This document shows positions 35,375 through 44,039 of a stretch of 64,000 bases of DNA, piece after piece. The notes below the pieces were generated by a model. The model saw only the letters and a list, made by a program, of their open reading frames with translations, was not told where the DNA came from and ran no database searches. Every line of letters begins with the position of its first letter. The stretch's first letter is position 1. This DNA is from Pseudomonas protegens CHA0 (GTDB taxonomy: Bacteria > Pseudomonadota > Gammaproteobacteria > Pseudomonadales > Pseudomonadaceae): assembly GCF_000397205.1 (NCBI RefSeq), contig NC_021237.1, positions 1,427,001 to 1,491,000 of the forward strand. Reading direction: 5' to 3'. The position numbers were made by a program, and so were the translations under genes.

Positions 35375-36064
35375 ATGAGCATCATTCGGACGGCAGTACC
35401 CCTGGTTCTGTTAACCAGTGTGTTGACTGGTTGTGCAGGTTTGCAGAAAACCGACTGGCCGATCTGCGCCGCGGTAGGTGGCGTCACGGGCGCGGCGCTG
35501 GGCGCCACCGAAAGCTCCTCGTGGGCGGGCGGCGGCGCACTGGTGGTCGGTGGCCTGGCGGGTGCGTACTGCTGGGTAAAAGGTGATGGCGACGAGGACG
35601 GCGATGGCGTGCCGGACAGCCGCGACAAGTGCCCCCACACACCCAGAGGCGTCCAGGTCGATGCCAACGGCTGCCCACCACCGCCACCGGTGGTAGAAGA
35701 GGTGGTAGTGGTCAAGGAAGAAACCATTGTCATTCGTGATGTGCACTTCCATTTCGACTCGGCCAAGCTGACCGATGCCGACAAAACCAAGCTCAACACC
35801 ATTGTCACCCGACTGAAACAGGAGGCGTCGAGTGCCCAACTGCGAGTGACCGGCCATACCGACAGCGTCGGCAGCGATGCCTACAACCAGAAACTCTCGG
35901 ACAAGCGCGCCCACTCGGTCGTGGAGTACCTGATCAGCAACGGCATTCCCCGCAGCAGCTTCGTCTCGGTAACCGGCGCCGGTGAAAGCAAGCCAGTGGC
36001 GGATAACAAGACCGCCGAAGGCCGGGCGATGAACCGTCGTACGGAAATCCAGATCAACCGCTGA
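35375..36064 (+). CDS. OmpA-family lipoprotein with thrombospondin type 3-like repeat
   Basis: 229 residues from the ATG at 35375. A lipobox (LTGC, Cys about 18) is followed by a Gly-rich hydrophobic segment (TGAALGATESSSWAGGGALVVGGLAGAYC), a calcium-binding DxDGDGxPD stretch (GDEDGDGVPDSRDKC, about 76-90), a Pro/Val-rich linker and an OmpA-like peptidoglycan-binding domain (about 120-229; TGHTDSVGSDAYNQKLSDKRA, GAGES, NRRTEIQ). It tethers the outer membrane to peptidoglycan. The equivalent PA1041-like gene lies by ychJ in P. aeruginosa. A second OmpA gene lies at 44040. Confidence 0.93.
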   Translation: MSIIRTAVPLVLLTSVLTGCAGLQKTDWPICAAVGGVTGAALGATESSSWAGGGALVVGGLAGAYCWVKGDGDEDGDGVPDSRDKCPHTPRGVQVDANGCPPPPPVVEEVVVVKEETIVIRDVHFHFDSAKLTDADKTKLNTIVTRLKQEASSAQLRVTGHTDSVGSDAYNQKLSDKRAHSVVEYLISNGIPRSSFVSVTGAGESKPVADNKTAEGRAMNRRTEIQINR

Positions 36065-36313
36065 AACCCCAGGGCCTGTGCGGCGACGAGCCGCACGTGG
36101 CCGCCTCTGCTCCTGTGCCAGGACCATGCTGATGGCGCAGGAGCCTTTGATCCCGGTGTCTTCTCGGCGATGGGCTCAGCCTGTCTGTAACGGGCGATCC
36201 TCGTCGATCCGGTGGCTAAACAGCCACTTCGTGAAGAATTTTCATTCCCCTCTGGCTTACCCCCGGGATAAGTCGTTACTGTGCGCGCAAAGAATAATTC
36301 ACGAGGGGAGCGT
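36065..36313. other. Intergenic region after the first OmpA gene
   Basis: 249 bases. No gene was supported; GAGGGGAG before the DUF1145 ATG is a good ribosome site. Palindromic segments with gcggctcgtcgccgc character are seen near 36080-36110. Confidence 0.4.
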
Positions 36314-36592
36314 ATGAAGGTTTTATGGGGGCTGGGGAAGTTTCTGACCTTGGTTTTCTGGTTGGTGGTGCTGATCAACCTGGCCAGGCCGTTGATCAAC
36401 CCGCTGCATCTTCTAGTGAATCTGGCGGGCAGCCTGTTGCTGCTGACCCATTTGCTGGAACTGCTGCTGTTCAACGGCAGCCTCAAGGATCGGCCACATC
36501 CCTGGCGTGACCGGCTGTACATCCTGCTGGTGGGGATCTTCCACCTGCAGACTCTTCCTGCTCCTGTCGTTGTCGAGGCCGACCATGCGTAA
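36314..36592 (+). CDS. DUF1145 membrane protein (YhhL-like)
   Basis: 92 residues from the ATG at 36314, after GGGGAG. Two or three hydrophobic helices (LGKFLTLVFWLVVLINLARPLINPL and LLVNLAGSLLLLTHLLELLLF), then a short polar tail; the family block is THLLE and HPWRDRLYILLVGIFHLQTL. Homologues are inner-membrane proteins of unknown function. The gene overlaps the collagen-like gene by eight bases and the two are probably translated together. Confidence 0.85.
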   Translation: MKVLWGLGKFLTLVFWLVVLINLARPLINPLHLLVNLAGSLLLLTHLLELLLFNGSLKDRPHPWRDRLYILLVGIFHLQTLPAPVVVEADHA

Positions 36593-37343
36593 GCTCTGCC
36601 TGCTGGCTCTTTTCTGCAGCCCCCTGGCCATGGCCCAGGTGGTCAAGGTCGAAACCAACTCCCTGATGCGTCTGCCCAATACCGCCAGCACTCTGCAACT
36701 GGAGCGGCTGGAAGTGGCGGACTATGGCACCTTGCTGATCCCGGCCAATGTCACCGAGCTCAAGGTGGACGAACTGCTGCTGGGGCATGAGGCGCGGATC
36801 GCCATCGTCCCTACCGAACAGAGCCTGCACTTGACTGTCCGCCGTGCGGAGCTGGAAGCGGGTAGCCAGATCACTTCCCGAGGCGCGCCGGGTACCTACC
36901 TGAAGGCCGCCAAGCCGGGGCGCAACCTGAACCTGCGCATCGAGTCGTTGCAGGCCGAGACGCTGTCCGTGGACGCCCGGGGTGGTGCCGGTGCGCCGGG
37001 TTATGTCGGTCTGGATGGCGCCAATGGCCAGGAACCGGGCTGCACCTGGGGCAGCGCGGGGCGTGGGGCTGACGGTGACAATGGCGGCGATGGCCGTCCT
37101 GGTGCGGCAGGCGCCCAGGTCCGGGTGGAACTGCCGCGAGACTTCCCCAGCGAGCAGATCAAGGTCTGGGTCGATGGTGGCGCAGGCGGGCTGGCCGGTG
37201 CCGGTGGCAAGCCGGGTGCGGGCGGCAAGTCCAAGGGGTGCCTGGTGTACCGCACCGACGGTGGCAAGAGCGGACGGCCCGGCGCCCAGGGGCAGCCTGG
37301 CCCAGCCGGCGAGCCTGGCGCGCTGACGGTGCAGCGCCTATAA
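36585..37343 (+). CDS. Secreted collagen-like Gly-rich protein
   Basis: 252 residues from the ATG at 36585 with signal MRKLCLLALFCSPLAMA. The first ~120 residues form an ordinary beta-rich domain, with an LEAGSQITSRGAPGTYLKAA-type segment. The rest holds collagen-like Gly-X-Y stretches (GAPGYVGLDGANGQ, GADGDNGGDGRPGAAG and RPGAQGQPGPAGEPG) around a Cys-containing Gly-rich block (GAGGKPGAGGKSKGC). Export to the periplasm or outside is predicted. The function is unknown; the upstream DUF1145 gene overlaps it. A terminator follows. Confidence 0.85.
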   Translation: MRKLCLLALFCSPLAMAQVVKVETNSLMRLPNTASTLQLERLEVADYGTLLIPANVTELKVDELLLGHEARIAIVPTEQSLHLTVRRAELEAGSQITSRGAPGTYLKAAKPGRNLNLRIESLQAETLSVDARGGAGAPGYVGLDGANGQEPGCTWGSAGRGADGDNGGDGRPGAAGAQVRVELPRDFPSEQIKVWVDGGAGGLAGAGGKPGAGGKSKGCLVYRTDGGKSGRPGAQGQPGPAGEPGALTVQRL

Positions 37344-37368
37344 GCCGTAACGCTTGCGTTGAACCTTG

Positions 37369-37402
37369 CCCGGCCGCCCGCTTCTGTAGCGGGCGGCCTG
37401 TT
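37369..37402. terminator. Bidirectional terminator between collagen-like gene and copD-like gene
   Basis: ggccgcccgc (37372-37381) pairs with gcgggcggcc (37389-37398) and the plus strand continues into TTTT. Both convergent genes could use it. Confidence 0.85.
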
Positions 37403-37403
37403 T

Positions 37404-37868
37404 TCAGAAGGTCGGCCGGGCCGCCGCCAGGGCGACCAGCACCAGGCCGATGATCAGGTTGCTGCCCACCAGCCGGCGGATCTTGCCCAGCGCCGCGGCA
37501 CCAGCGGGCCAATCCTCGGCCGCTACTGCCTTGCGCAGCTCCGGCAACTGCAGGGACTGGATGCGGATGAACAGGGCGGTCATCACCAGGTACAGGCCCA
37601 TCATGATCTGCACATACTTGGGCGCGGTTTCAAAGCCGCTGAAGCGCAAATGCAGCAGGCCGATACCGCTGATCGGCAACAGCACCACGGCGATCCACAC
37701 CCAGACGAAAAAACGCGGAAACACTTGCGCCCACAACTTCAGCCGCGCCGGCCCCTCCAGGGCCACCATGGCCGCCGGGCGCAGGACCATCCAGGCGAAG
37801 AACATGCCGCCGACCCAGACCAGGGCGGCCAGGACATGCAGGGTGTAGGCAAGGGCGAAAGGGGTCAT
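37404..37868 (-). CDS. CopD-family small membrane protein
   Basis: 154 residues with four hydrophobic helices (YTLHVLAALVWVGGMFFAWM, FFVWVWIAVVLLPISGIGLL, VQIMMGLYLVMTALFI and LIIGLVLVALAAA). H10 in the HVLAALVWVGG motif is characteristic of CopD/DUF2214-like proteins. A role in copper or heme handling is not demonstrated. The gene is divergent from dinG. Confidence 0.8.
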   Translation of the reverse strand: MTPFALAYTLHVLAALVWVGGMFFAWMVLRPAAMVALEGPARLKLWAQVFPRFFVWVWIAVVLLPISGIGLLHLRFSGFETAPKYVQIMMGLYLVMTALFIRIQSLQLPELRKAVAAEDWPAGAAALGKIRRLVGSNLIIGLVLVALAAARPTF

Positions 37869-37929
37869 TCGGGTACTCCGTTCTGCGCGGGATGAATTAG
37901 CGGGGTATGATAGCGGCCGATTCGAACCA

Positions 37930-37945
37930 CTGAAAATTTATCCAG
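37930..37945 (+). promoter_or_regulatory. Probable LexA box upstream of dinG
   Basis: CTGAAAATTTATCCAG fits CTG-N10-CAG with an AT-rich interior. It is 23 bases before the dinG ATG, next to a -10-like TATGAT at 37907-37912. The fit is weaker inside than that of the dinB box. Confidence 0.65.
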
Positions 37946-37967
37946 CGTTTTGTGCGCCCGAAAAACC

Positions 37968-40112
37968 ATGATCAGCAACGAACTCAAAACCACGATCCAG
38001 GGCGCCTACTCGCGTTTTCTCGAAGCCAAGAGCCTCAAGCCGCGTTACGGCCAGCGCCTGATGATCGCCGAAGTGGCCAAGGTCCTGGGTGATATCGACA
38101 CCGACGACGAAGGCCGGCGCAGTGGCGACCCGGCGGTGGTCGCCGTGGAAGCCGGCACCGGTACCGGCAAGACCGTGGCCTACAGCCTGGCGGCAATTCC
38201 CACGGCCAAGGCCGCCGGCAAGCGCCTGGTGATCGCTACCGCCACCGTCGCCCTGCAGGAGCAGATCGTCTACAAGGACCTGCCCGACCTGATGCGCAAC
38301 AGCGGGCTGAACTTCAGCTTCTCCCTGGCCAAGGGCCGCGGTCGCTACATGTGCCTGTCCAAGCTCGACATGCTGCTCCAGGAAGGCCACGCCCAGACCG
38401 CCACGGCCCAGCTGTTCGAGGAAGAAGGCTTCAAGATCGAAGTGGATGAAGCCAGCCAGAAGCTGTTCACCAGCATGATCGAAAAACTCGCCGGCAATAA
38501 ATGGGACGGCGACCGCGACAGCTGGCCCACGGCCCTGGAAGACGCCGACTGGGCGCGCCTGACCACCGACCACAGCCAGTGCACCAACCGCCATTGCCCG
38601 AACTTCGGCCAGTGCGCCTTCTACAAGGCTCGTGAAGGCATGGGCAAGGTCGATGTGATTGTCACCAACCACGACATGGTCCTGGCCGACCTGGCACTGG
38701 GCGGCGGCGCCGTGCTGCCGGACCCGCGCGACACCCTCTATGTGTTCGACGAAGGTCACCACCTGCCGGACAAGGCCATTGGCCACTTCGCCCATTACAC
38801 CCGCCTGCGCTCCACTGCCGACTGGCTGGAGCAGACCGCCAAGAACCTCACCAAGCTGCTGGCCCAGCATCCGTTGCCGGGTGATCTGGGGCGCCTGATC
38901 GAGCAGGTGCCGGAGCTGGCGCGGGAGATCAAGACCCAGCAGCAGTTCATGTTCACCGCCTGCGAGCAGATCGCCGATTTCCGCACCGGCGAAGACATGG
39001 AAGGCCGCGAGCGGCCACGCCACCGTTTTGTCGGCGGGCTGATCCCCGAGCATATGCGCGAGATGGGCCTGGAGCTGAAAAAGGGCTTTTCCCGTCTCAC
39101 CGACCTGTTCACCCGCCTGACCGAGTTGCTCAAGGAAGGCATGGATGGCGAGGTCAACATCGGTATCGCCAGCAACCAGGCCGAAGAGTGGTACCCGCTG
39201 TTCGGCAGCCTGCTGGCCCGTGCCTCGGGCAACTGGGAACTGTGGACCGCCTTCACCATCGAGGACCCGGAAGACAATCCGCCCATGGCCCGTTGGCTGA
39301 CCCTGGCCGAAAGCGGCTCGCTGTTCGACATCGAGGTCAACGCCAGCCCGATCCTCGCTGCGGAAATGCTCCGGCGGAATCTGTGGAACGTGGCCTACGG
39401 TGCCCTGGTTACGTCGGCGACCCTGACTGCCCTGGGCACTTTCGACCGTTTCCGCATGCGTGCCGGCCTGCCGAAAAAGGCCGTGACCGCCGTGGTGCCG
39501 AGCCCTTTCCACCATGCCGATGCCGGGGTGCTGCGGGTGCCCGACCTGCGGGCCGACCCGCGGGACGCGCCGGCGCATACCGCGGCGATCATTCGCGACC
39601 TGCCGGAACTGGTGGAGGGCTCGCGGGGCACCCTGGTGCTGTTCTCCTCGCGCAAGCAGATGCAGGACGTGTTCGACGGCCTGGACCGGGACTGGCGCAA
39701 GCAGGTGTTCATCCAGGGCAACCTGTCCAAGCAGGAAACCCTGAACAAGCACAAGGCGCGGGTCGACGGTGGCGATTCCAGCGTGCTGTTCGGCCTGGCG
39801 AGTTTCGCCGAAGGGGTGGACTTGCCCGGGGCCTACTGCGAACACGTGGTGATCGCCAAGATCCCGTTCTCGGTGCCGGATGACCCGGTAGAGGCGGCGC
39901 TGGCGGAGTGGATCGAAGCCCGTGGCGGCAACCCGTTCATGGAAATCTCGGTGCCGGATGCATCCCTCAAGCTGGTCCAGGCCTGCGGTCGCCTGCTGCG
40001 CACCGAACAGGACCGCGGCACCATCACTCTGCTGGACCGCCGTCTGGTCACCCAGCGCTATGGCAAGGCTATCCTCAATGCCTTGCCGCCGTTTCGCCGA
40101 GAAATATCTTAA
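37968..40112 (+). CDS. dinG: ATP-dependent 5'-3' DNA helicase DinG
   Basis: 714 residues from the ATG at 37968. Superfamily 2 XPD-like iron-sulfur helicase. Walker A is VEAGTGTGKT (about 60-69), the DEAH-box equivalent is DEGH in YVFDEGHHLP (about 265), and four Fe-S cluster Cys lie in RYMCLSK, SQCTNRHCPNFGQCAF (about 130-220). The late helicase motif GRLLRTEQDRGTI (about 670) is present. E. coli DinG resolves R-loops, D-loops and G-quadruplexes and is LexA-regulated; the box at 37930 supports the same here. Confidence 0.95.
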   Translation: MISNELKTTIQGAYSRFLEAKSLKPRYGQRLMIAEVAKVLGDIDTDDEGRRSGDPAVVAVEAGTGTGKTVAYSLAAIPTAKAAGKRLVIATATVALQEQIVYKDLPDLMRNSGLNFSFSLAKGRGRYMCLSKLDMLLQEGHAQTATAQLFEEEGFKIEVDEASQKLFTSMIEKLAGNKWDGDRDSWPTALEDADWARLTTDHSQCTNRHCPNFGQCAFYKAREGMGKVDVIVTNHDMVLADLALGGGAVLPDPRDTLYVFDEGHHLPDKAIGHFAHYTRLRSTADWLEQTAKNLTKLLAQHPLPGDLGRLIEQVPELAREIKTQQQFMFTACEQIADFRTGEDMEGRERPRHRFVGGLIPEHMREMGLELKKGFSRLTDLFTRLTELLKEGMDGEVNIGIASNQAEEWYPLFGSLLARASGNWELWTAFTIEDPEDNPPMARWLTLAESGSLFDIEVNASPILAAEMLRRNLWNVAYGALVTSATLTALGTFDRFRMRAGLPKKAVTAVVPSPFHHADAGVLRVPDLRADPRDAPAHTAAIIRDLPELVEGSRGTLVLFSSRKQMQDVFDGLDRDWRKQVFIQGNLSKQETLNKHKARVDGGDSSVLFGLASFAEGVDLPGAYCEHVVIAKIPFSVPDDPVEAALAEWIEARGGNPFMEISVPDASLKLVQACGRLLRTEQDRGTITLLDRRLVTQRYGKAILNALPPFRREIS

Positions 40113-40205
40113 GCACGGCCCGCATATTTGCGTGCCGTGCTGTCTATTTCATGTCACCGCTTCAGCACCGGCCGTTCATCGGTCTTTAGGGAGAGCCAGG
40201 TTCAT

Positions 40206-42593
40206 ATGATTCGCCGTTCGTTGCCCGCTGTATTTGCCCTGTTGTTTGCCGCGCCCGTCTGGGCGGCCCCTGCCGGACAACAGACGCTGTTCAACTTTGT
40301 CCGACCTGCTGCTGTGGTGCAGGTGGCGACACAGGATGCCAGCCTGCCGCAATCCAACGCAGAGCAAACGGCCGAAGGCGAAGTGCTGCGGCGCATCATC
40401 TTCAACCCCACGAGCCGGCCGAGCCTGAGCCTGGCGCCCCAGAGCGGGGCCTGGGACTGGTCGCAGTCGGGAATGATGAGCCTGCGTATCCAGAGCGCGA
40501 TGAACTGGGCCCTGACCCTCTACGTGACCATCCAGAGCAATGATGGCAAGACCCTGGTCAGCCGCGTCGACCTGCCGGCCGGCCCGGCGCAGACCCTGCT
40601 GGTGCCGCTGGTGGCCAGCAGTCCGCTGAGCCAGGGCATGAAGGCCGCGCCACCGATGCCGATGACCCTGGACGGCCAGCGCATCCTGCTGGCCAGCAGT
40701 GAAGGGCAGCTGGACCGCAGCCAGGTGGTGTCGGTGACCTTGTCCATGGACAACCCCAAGGCGGCCCAGAGCATTCTGCTGGAGCGTTTCGGCGTGCAGG
40801 ACGGCGAGGGGGTGATCAAGGCGGTCTACGGTTCCCTGGTGGATGCCTACGGTCAATCGACCCGGGCCCGCTGGCCGGAAAAGATCACCAGTGACGATCA
40901 GCTCAAGGCGGCCGACGCCAAGGAGCAACAACAGCTCCAGGGCTGGCTGGGGGAGCGCGAGAAGGCTTCGCTGGACAGCTACGGTGGCTGGAACAAGGGG
41001 CCGAGCTTCAAGGCCAGCGGTTTCTTTCGCACGGAAAAACGAGATGGCCGCTGGTTCCTCGTGACCCCGCAGGGGCATCCGTTCTATTCCCTGGGGGTCA
41101 ATACTGTGGCGCCCGACAACAACCAGACCTATGTCGCGGGCCGGGAATGGATGTTCGGTGCCTTGCCCAAGGACGACGAACCCCTGGCGGCGTATTACGG
41201 TGAAGGCGACAACCGTGGCGGCAATGGCGCCGACCAGGGCCGTGGCTATGGTTCAGGGCGCTGGTATGACTTCTATCAGGCCAACCTGCAACGGACCTAC
41301 GGCAAGCCCTGCACCGCGGACAGCGCCACTGCGCAGCAGACGCCGGCCGACACCTCGCCGGCGCCCCAGGCAACTCCTTGCGTGGCACCGGCCTTCGACC
41401 AGAAACGCTGGGTTGGCCACACCCTGGACCGCTTGCAGGCCTGGGGCTTCAATACCATCGGCAACTGGAGCGCTCCGGCCCTGGGGCTGGCCGACCGGGT
41501 GCCTTACACCTTGCCGCTGTCGATCGTGGGTGATTACGCCAGCATCAGCACCGGCAGTGACTGGTGGGGCGGCATGCCGGATCCTTTCGACCCGCGCTTT
41601 GCCATGGCCACCGAACGTGCCGTGGCCATTGCCGCCCGCGACCATCGGGACGACCCCTGGCTGATCGGCTACTTTGCCGACAACGAATTGGCCTGGGCCG
41701 GCCCCGGCGATGATGCCAAATCCCGCTATGCCCTGGCCTACGGCACCCTGCGCCTGACCACCGACGTACCGGCCAAGCGCGCGTTTCTCAAGCAACTGCG
41801 GGACAAGTACCGCAACCAGGCCGGGCTGTCGAAAGCCTGGGGCATCGACCTGCCGGCCTGGGAGTTGATGGAAGACCCGGGGTTCGTGCCGCCGTTGCCG
41901 AGCCCGGAGCACCCGGAGATCGAGGCCGACTTCAAGTATTTCCAGAAGGTCTTCGCCGATACCTACTTCAAGACCATCTCCGACTCGCTGAAATGGCACG
42001 CCCCCAACCACCTGCTGCTGGGCGGGCGGTTTGCCGTGAGCAACCCTGAGGCCGTGGCTTCCTGCGCCCAGTACTGCGATGTCCTGAGCTTCAACATGTA
42101 CACCCTCAAGCCCCAGGAGGGTCAGGACTTTGCCTACCTGCGCAGCCTCGACAAGCCGGTACTGGTGACCGAGTTCAACTTCGGTTCCCGGGATCGCGGT
42201 CCGTTCTGGGGCGGTGTGACCGAGCTGGCCCGGGAAGAGGACCGTGGCCCGGCCTATGCCAACTTCCTCAAGCAGGCGGTCAGCGAGCCGTCGATTGTCG
42301 GTGTGCACTGGTTCCAGTACCTGGACCAGCCGGTGACCGGGCGCTTGCTGGACGGTGAAAACGGCCATTTCGGCCTGGTGGGCATCACCGATGTGCCGTT
42401 CCAGGGCTTTGTCGACAGCGTGCGCAAGAGCAACCTGCAGGCCATTGACCAGTTGGGCAAGGCCGCGGAGCAGGCTCGGGTCGAGGCGGAGCAGGCCGTG
42501 GCTGGCGAGCATGGGGGCGATGGTGCTGACAAAGGCCGTGCCGGCAAGGGCCCGGGCGGGCATGCCGGAGGCCATGCCGGCAACGGTCATTGA
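40206..42593 (+). CDS. Agarase-like (GH50/GH42-type) glycoside hydrolase
   Basis: 795 residues from the ATG at 40206 with a Sec signal (RRSLPAVFALLFAAPVWA). After an N-terminal beta-rich part, the TIM-barrel shows GVNTVAPDNN, the acid/base-like Glu in GYFADNELAWAG (about 490) and a nucleophile-like Glu in KPVLVTEFNFGSRDRG (about 655), the pattern of bacterial beta-agarase/galactosidase families. A Gly/His-rich tail (GEHGGDGADKGRAGKG...) ends the protein. The substrate is unknown; the genome neighbourhood is not agarolytic. A role on exopolysaccharide or cell-surface galactans is possible. Confidence 0.7.
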   Translation: MIRRSLPAVFALLFAAPVWAAPAGQQTLFNFVRPAAVVQVATQDASLPQSNAEQTAEGEVLRRIIFNPTSRPSLSLAPQSGAWDWSQSGMMSLRIQSAMNWALTLYVTIQSNDGKTLVSRVDLPAGPAQTLLVPLVASSPLSQGMKAAPPMPMTLDGQRILLASSEGQLDRSQVVSVTLSMDNPKAAQSILLERFGVQDGEGVIKAVYGSLVDAYGQSTRARWPEKITSDDQLKAADAKEQQQLQGWLGEREKASLDSYGGWNKGPSFKASGFFRTEKRDGRWFLVTPQGHPFYSLGVNTVAPDNNQTYVAGREWMFGALPKDDEPLAAYYGEGDNRGGNGADQGRGYGSGRWYDFYQANLQRTYGKPCTADSATAQQTPADTSPAPQATPCVAPAFDQKRWVGHTLDRLQAWGFNTIGNWSAPALGLADRVPYTLPLSIVGDYASISTGSDWWGGMPDPFDPRFAMATERAVAIAARDHRDDPWLIGYFADNELAWAGPGDDAKSRYALAYGTLRLTTDVPAKRAFLKQLRDKYRNQAGLSKAWGIDLPAWELMEDPGFVPPLPSPEHPEIEADFKYFQKVFADTYFKTISDSLKWHAPNHLLLGGRFAVSNPEAVASCAQYCDVLSFNMYTLKPQEGQDFAYLRSLDKPVLVTEFNFGSRDRGPFWGGVTELAREEDRGPAYANFLKQAVSEPSIVGVHWFQYLDQPVTGRLLDGENGHFGLVGITDVPFQGFVDSVRKSNLQAIDQLGKAAEQARVEAEQAVAGEHGGDGADKGRAGKGPGGHAGGHAGNGH

Positions 42594-42753
42594 CGTTCAC
42601 AAGGCCTGAGCGGCTTTCCGGGAAACCCCGGGCAGCCCTCTGAAACGAGGGTTTGCCGGTGATAGCCGGCAGCTCGCCGGCTGTTCCCAAATGCCTTCGG
42701 GGCTGGAACAATGCGCGCCACGTTGTCGAGCTTTGTTGCAGGGGGAGTCAGGG

Positions 42754-43899
42754 GTGCAGATTCAAGGTCATTACGAGCTTAAATTCGAAGCGGTACGCGA
42801 GGCGTTCGCCGCCCTGTTCGAGGACTCCCAGGAGCGCGGCGCGGCGCTGTGCATCCAGGTCGGCGGGGAAACCGTCATCGACCTGTGGGCCGGTACCGCA
42901 GACAAGGACGGCGCCGAGGCCTGGCACAGCGACACCATTGCCAACCTGTTCTCCTGCACCAAGACCTTTACCGCAGTCACCGCGCTGCAGTTGGTGGCCG
43001 AGGGCAAGCTCAAGCTGGATGCGCCCGTGGCCGACTACTGGCCGGAATTCGCCGCGGCGGGCAAGGCAGCCATTACTTTGCGCCAGTTGCTCTGCCATCA
43101 GGCCGGCCTGCCGGCAGTGCGTGAGCTGTTGCCCGCGCAAGCCCTGTACGAATGGCAGACCATGGTCGATGCCCTGGCCGCCGAGCAGCCCTGGTGGACG
43201 CCCGGTGAGGGGCACGGCTACGCAGCCATCACCTATGGCTGGCTGGTGGGCGAGTTGATCCGGCGTGCCGATGGGCGCGGGCCGGGGGAGTCCATCGTGG
43301 CCCGGGTCGCCAGGCCTTTGGGGTTGGACTTCCATGTCGGCCTGGCCGATGAGGAGTTCTACCGCGTGGCGCATATCGCCCGTGGCAAGGGCAATATGGG
43401 CGATGCTGCGGCCCAGCGCCTGCTGCAAGTCACCATGCGCGAACCCGATGCGATGAGTACTCGGGCGTTTACCAATCCACCGTCTATCCTGACCAGCACC
43501 AATAAACCCGAGTGGCGGCGCATGCAGCAGCCGGCGGCCAACGGCCACGGCAATGCCCGCAGCCTCGCCGGGTTCTACAGCGGCCTGCTGGACGGCAGTT
43601 TGCTGGAAGCCGACATGCTCGAAGAGCTGACTCGGGAGCACAGCCTGGGCATGGACAAGACGTTGCTGACCCAGACCCGCTTCGGCCTGGGTTGCATGCT
43701 CGATCAGCCCCAGGTAGCCAATGCCACCTTTGGCCTGGGCGCGCGGGCGTTCGGGCATCCGGGGGCAGGGGGCTCCATCGGTTTTGCTGACCCGGAGCAT
43801 GATGTGGCGTTCGGTTTTGTGACAAATACCCTGGGGCCCTATGTATTGATGGACCCTCGGGCACAGAAGCTGGTGCGGGTTTTGTCGGATTGTCTGTAA
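42754..43899 (+). CDS. Serine hydrolase of the beta-lactamase/family VIII esterase type
   Basis: 381 residues from a GTG start at 42754 that follows GGGGGAG by about eight bases; the alternative ATG at 42691 is further from the conserved start. The S-x-x-K motif reads SCTKT (about residue 67) in LFSCTKTFTAVTALQL, the Tyr of the second motif lies in GYAAITYGWLVGE (about 155) and the third in GAGGSIGFADPEH (near the C-terminus). Such proteins are esterases or low-activity penicillin-binding relatives; the substrate is unassigned. It has no signal peptide, so a cytoplasmic protein is predicted. P. aeruginosa has a similar gene, PA1047, between dinG and OmpA genes. Confidence 0.88.
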   Translation: MQIQGHYELKFEAVREAFAALFEDSQERGAALCIQVGGETVIDLWAGTADKDGAEAWHSDTIANLFSCTKTFTAVTALQLVAEGKLKLDAPVADYWPEFAAAGKAAITLRQLLCHQAGLPAVRELLPAQALYEWQTMVDALAAEQPWWTPGEGHGYAAITYGWLVGELIRRADGRGPGESIVARVARPLGLDFHVGLADEEFYRVAHIARGKGNMGDAAAQRLLQVTMREPDAMSTRAFTNPPSILTSTNKPEWRRMQQPAANGHGNARSLAGFYSGLLDGSLLEADMLEELTREHSLGMDKTLLTQTRFGLGCMLDQPQVANATFGLGARAFGHPGAGGSIGFADPEHDVAFGFVTNTLGPYVLMDPRAQKLVRVLSDCL

Positions 43900-43935
43900 A
43901 AAGGTTGCTGTTAAGAACTTTTTTGCTTAAACATG

Positions 43936-43982
43936 CTTGGAAAGCTGCAGGATGGAACCCTGTGGCTTTTATAATTTCCAAG
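43936..43982 (+). promoter_or_regulatory. Hairpin and promoter-like element upstream of the second OmpA gene
   Basis: CTTGGAAA (43936-43943) pairs with TTTCCAAG (43975-43982), and an inner gctgcagg/cctgtggc stem fits with two wobbles. TATAAT at 43970-43975 is a perfect -10, although a matching -35 was not found. Confidence 0.5.
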
Positions 43983-44039
43983 CGTCTGTTTGTAACGGTT
44001 GTTTAGACCGAATTTTTTATCTCATTTTGTGGATATCCC

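Noticed and set aside
36078-36317. A short frame between the first OmpA gene and DUF1145.
   Set aside because: No ribosome site and no conserved segment; it overlaps the DUF1145 ribosome site.
37938-39845. A 635-residue open frame antisense to dinG.
   Set aside because: It is the complement of a conserved gene; the amino-acid composition is unusual (His/Gln/Gly-rich) and it has no family motif. High GC DNA produces such frames.
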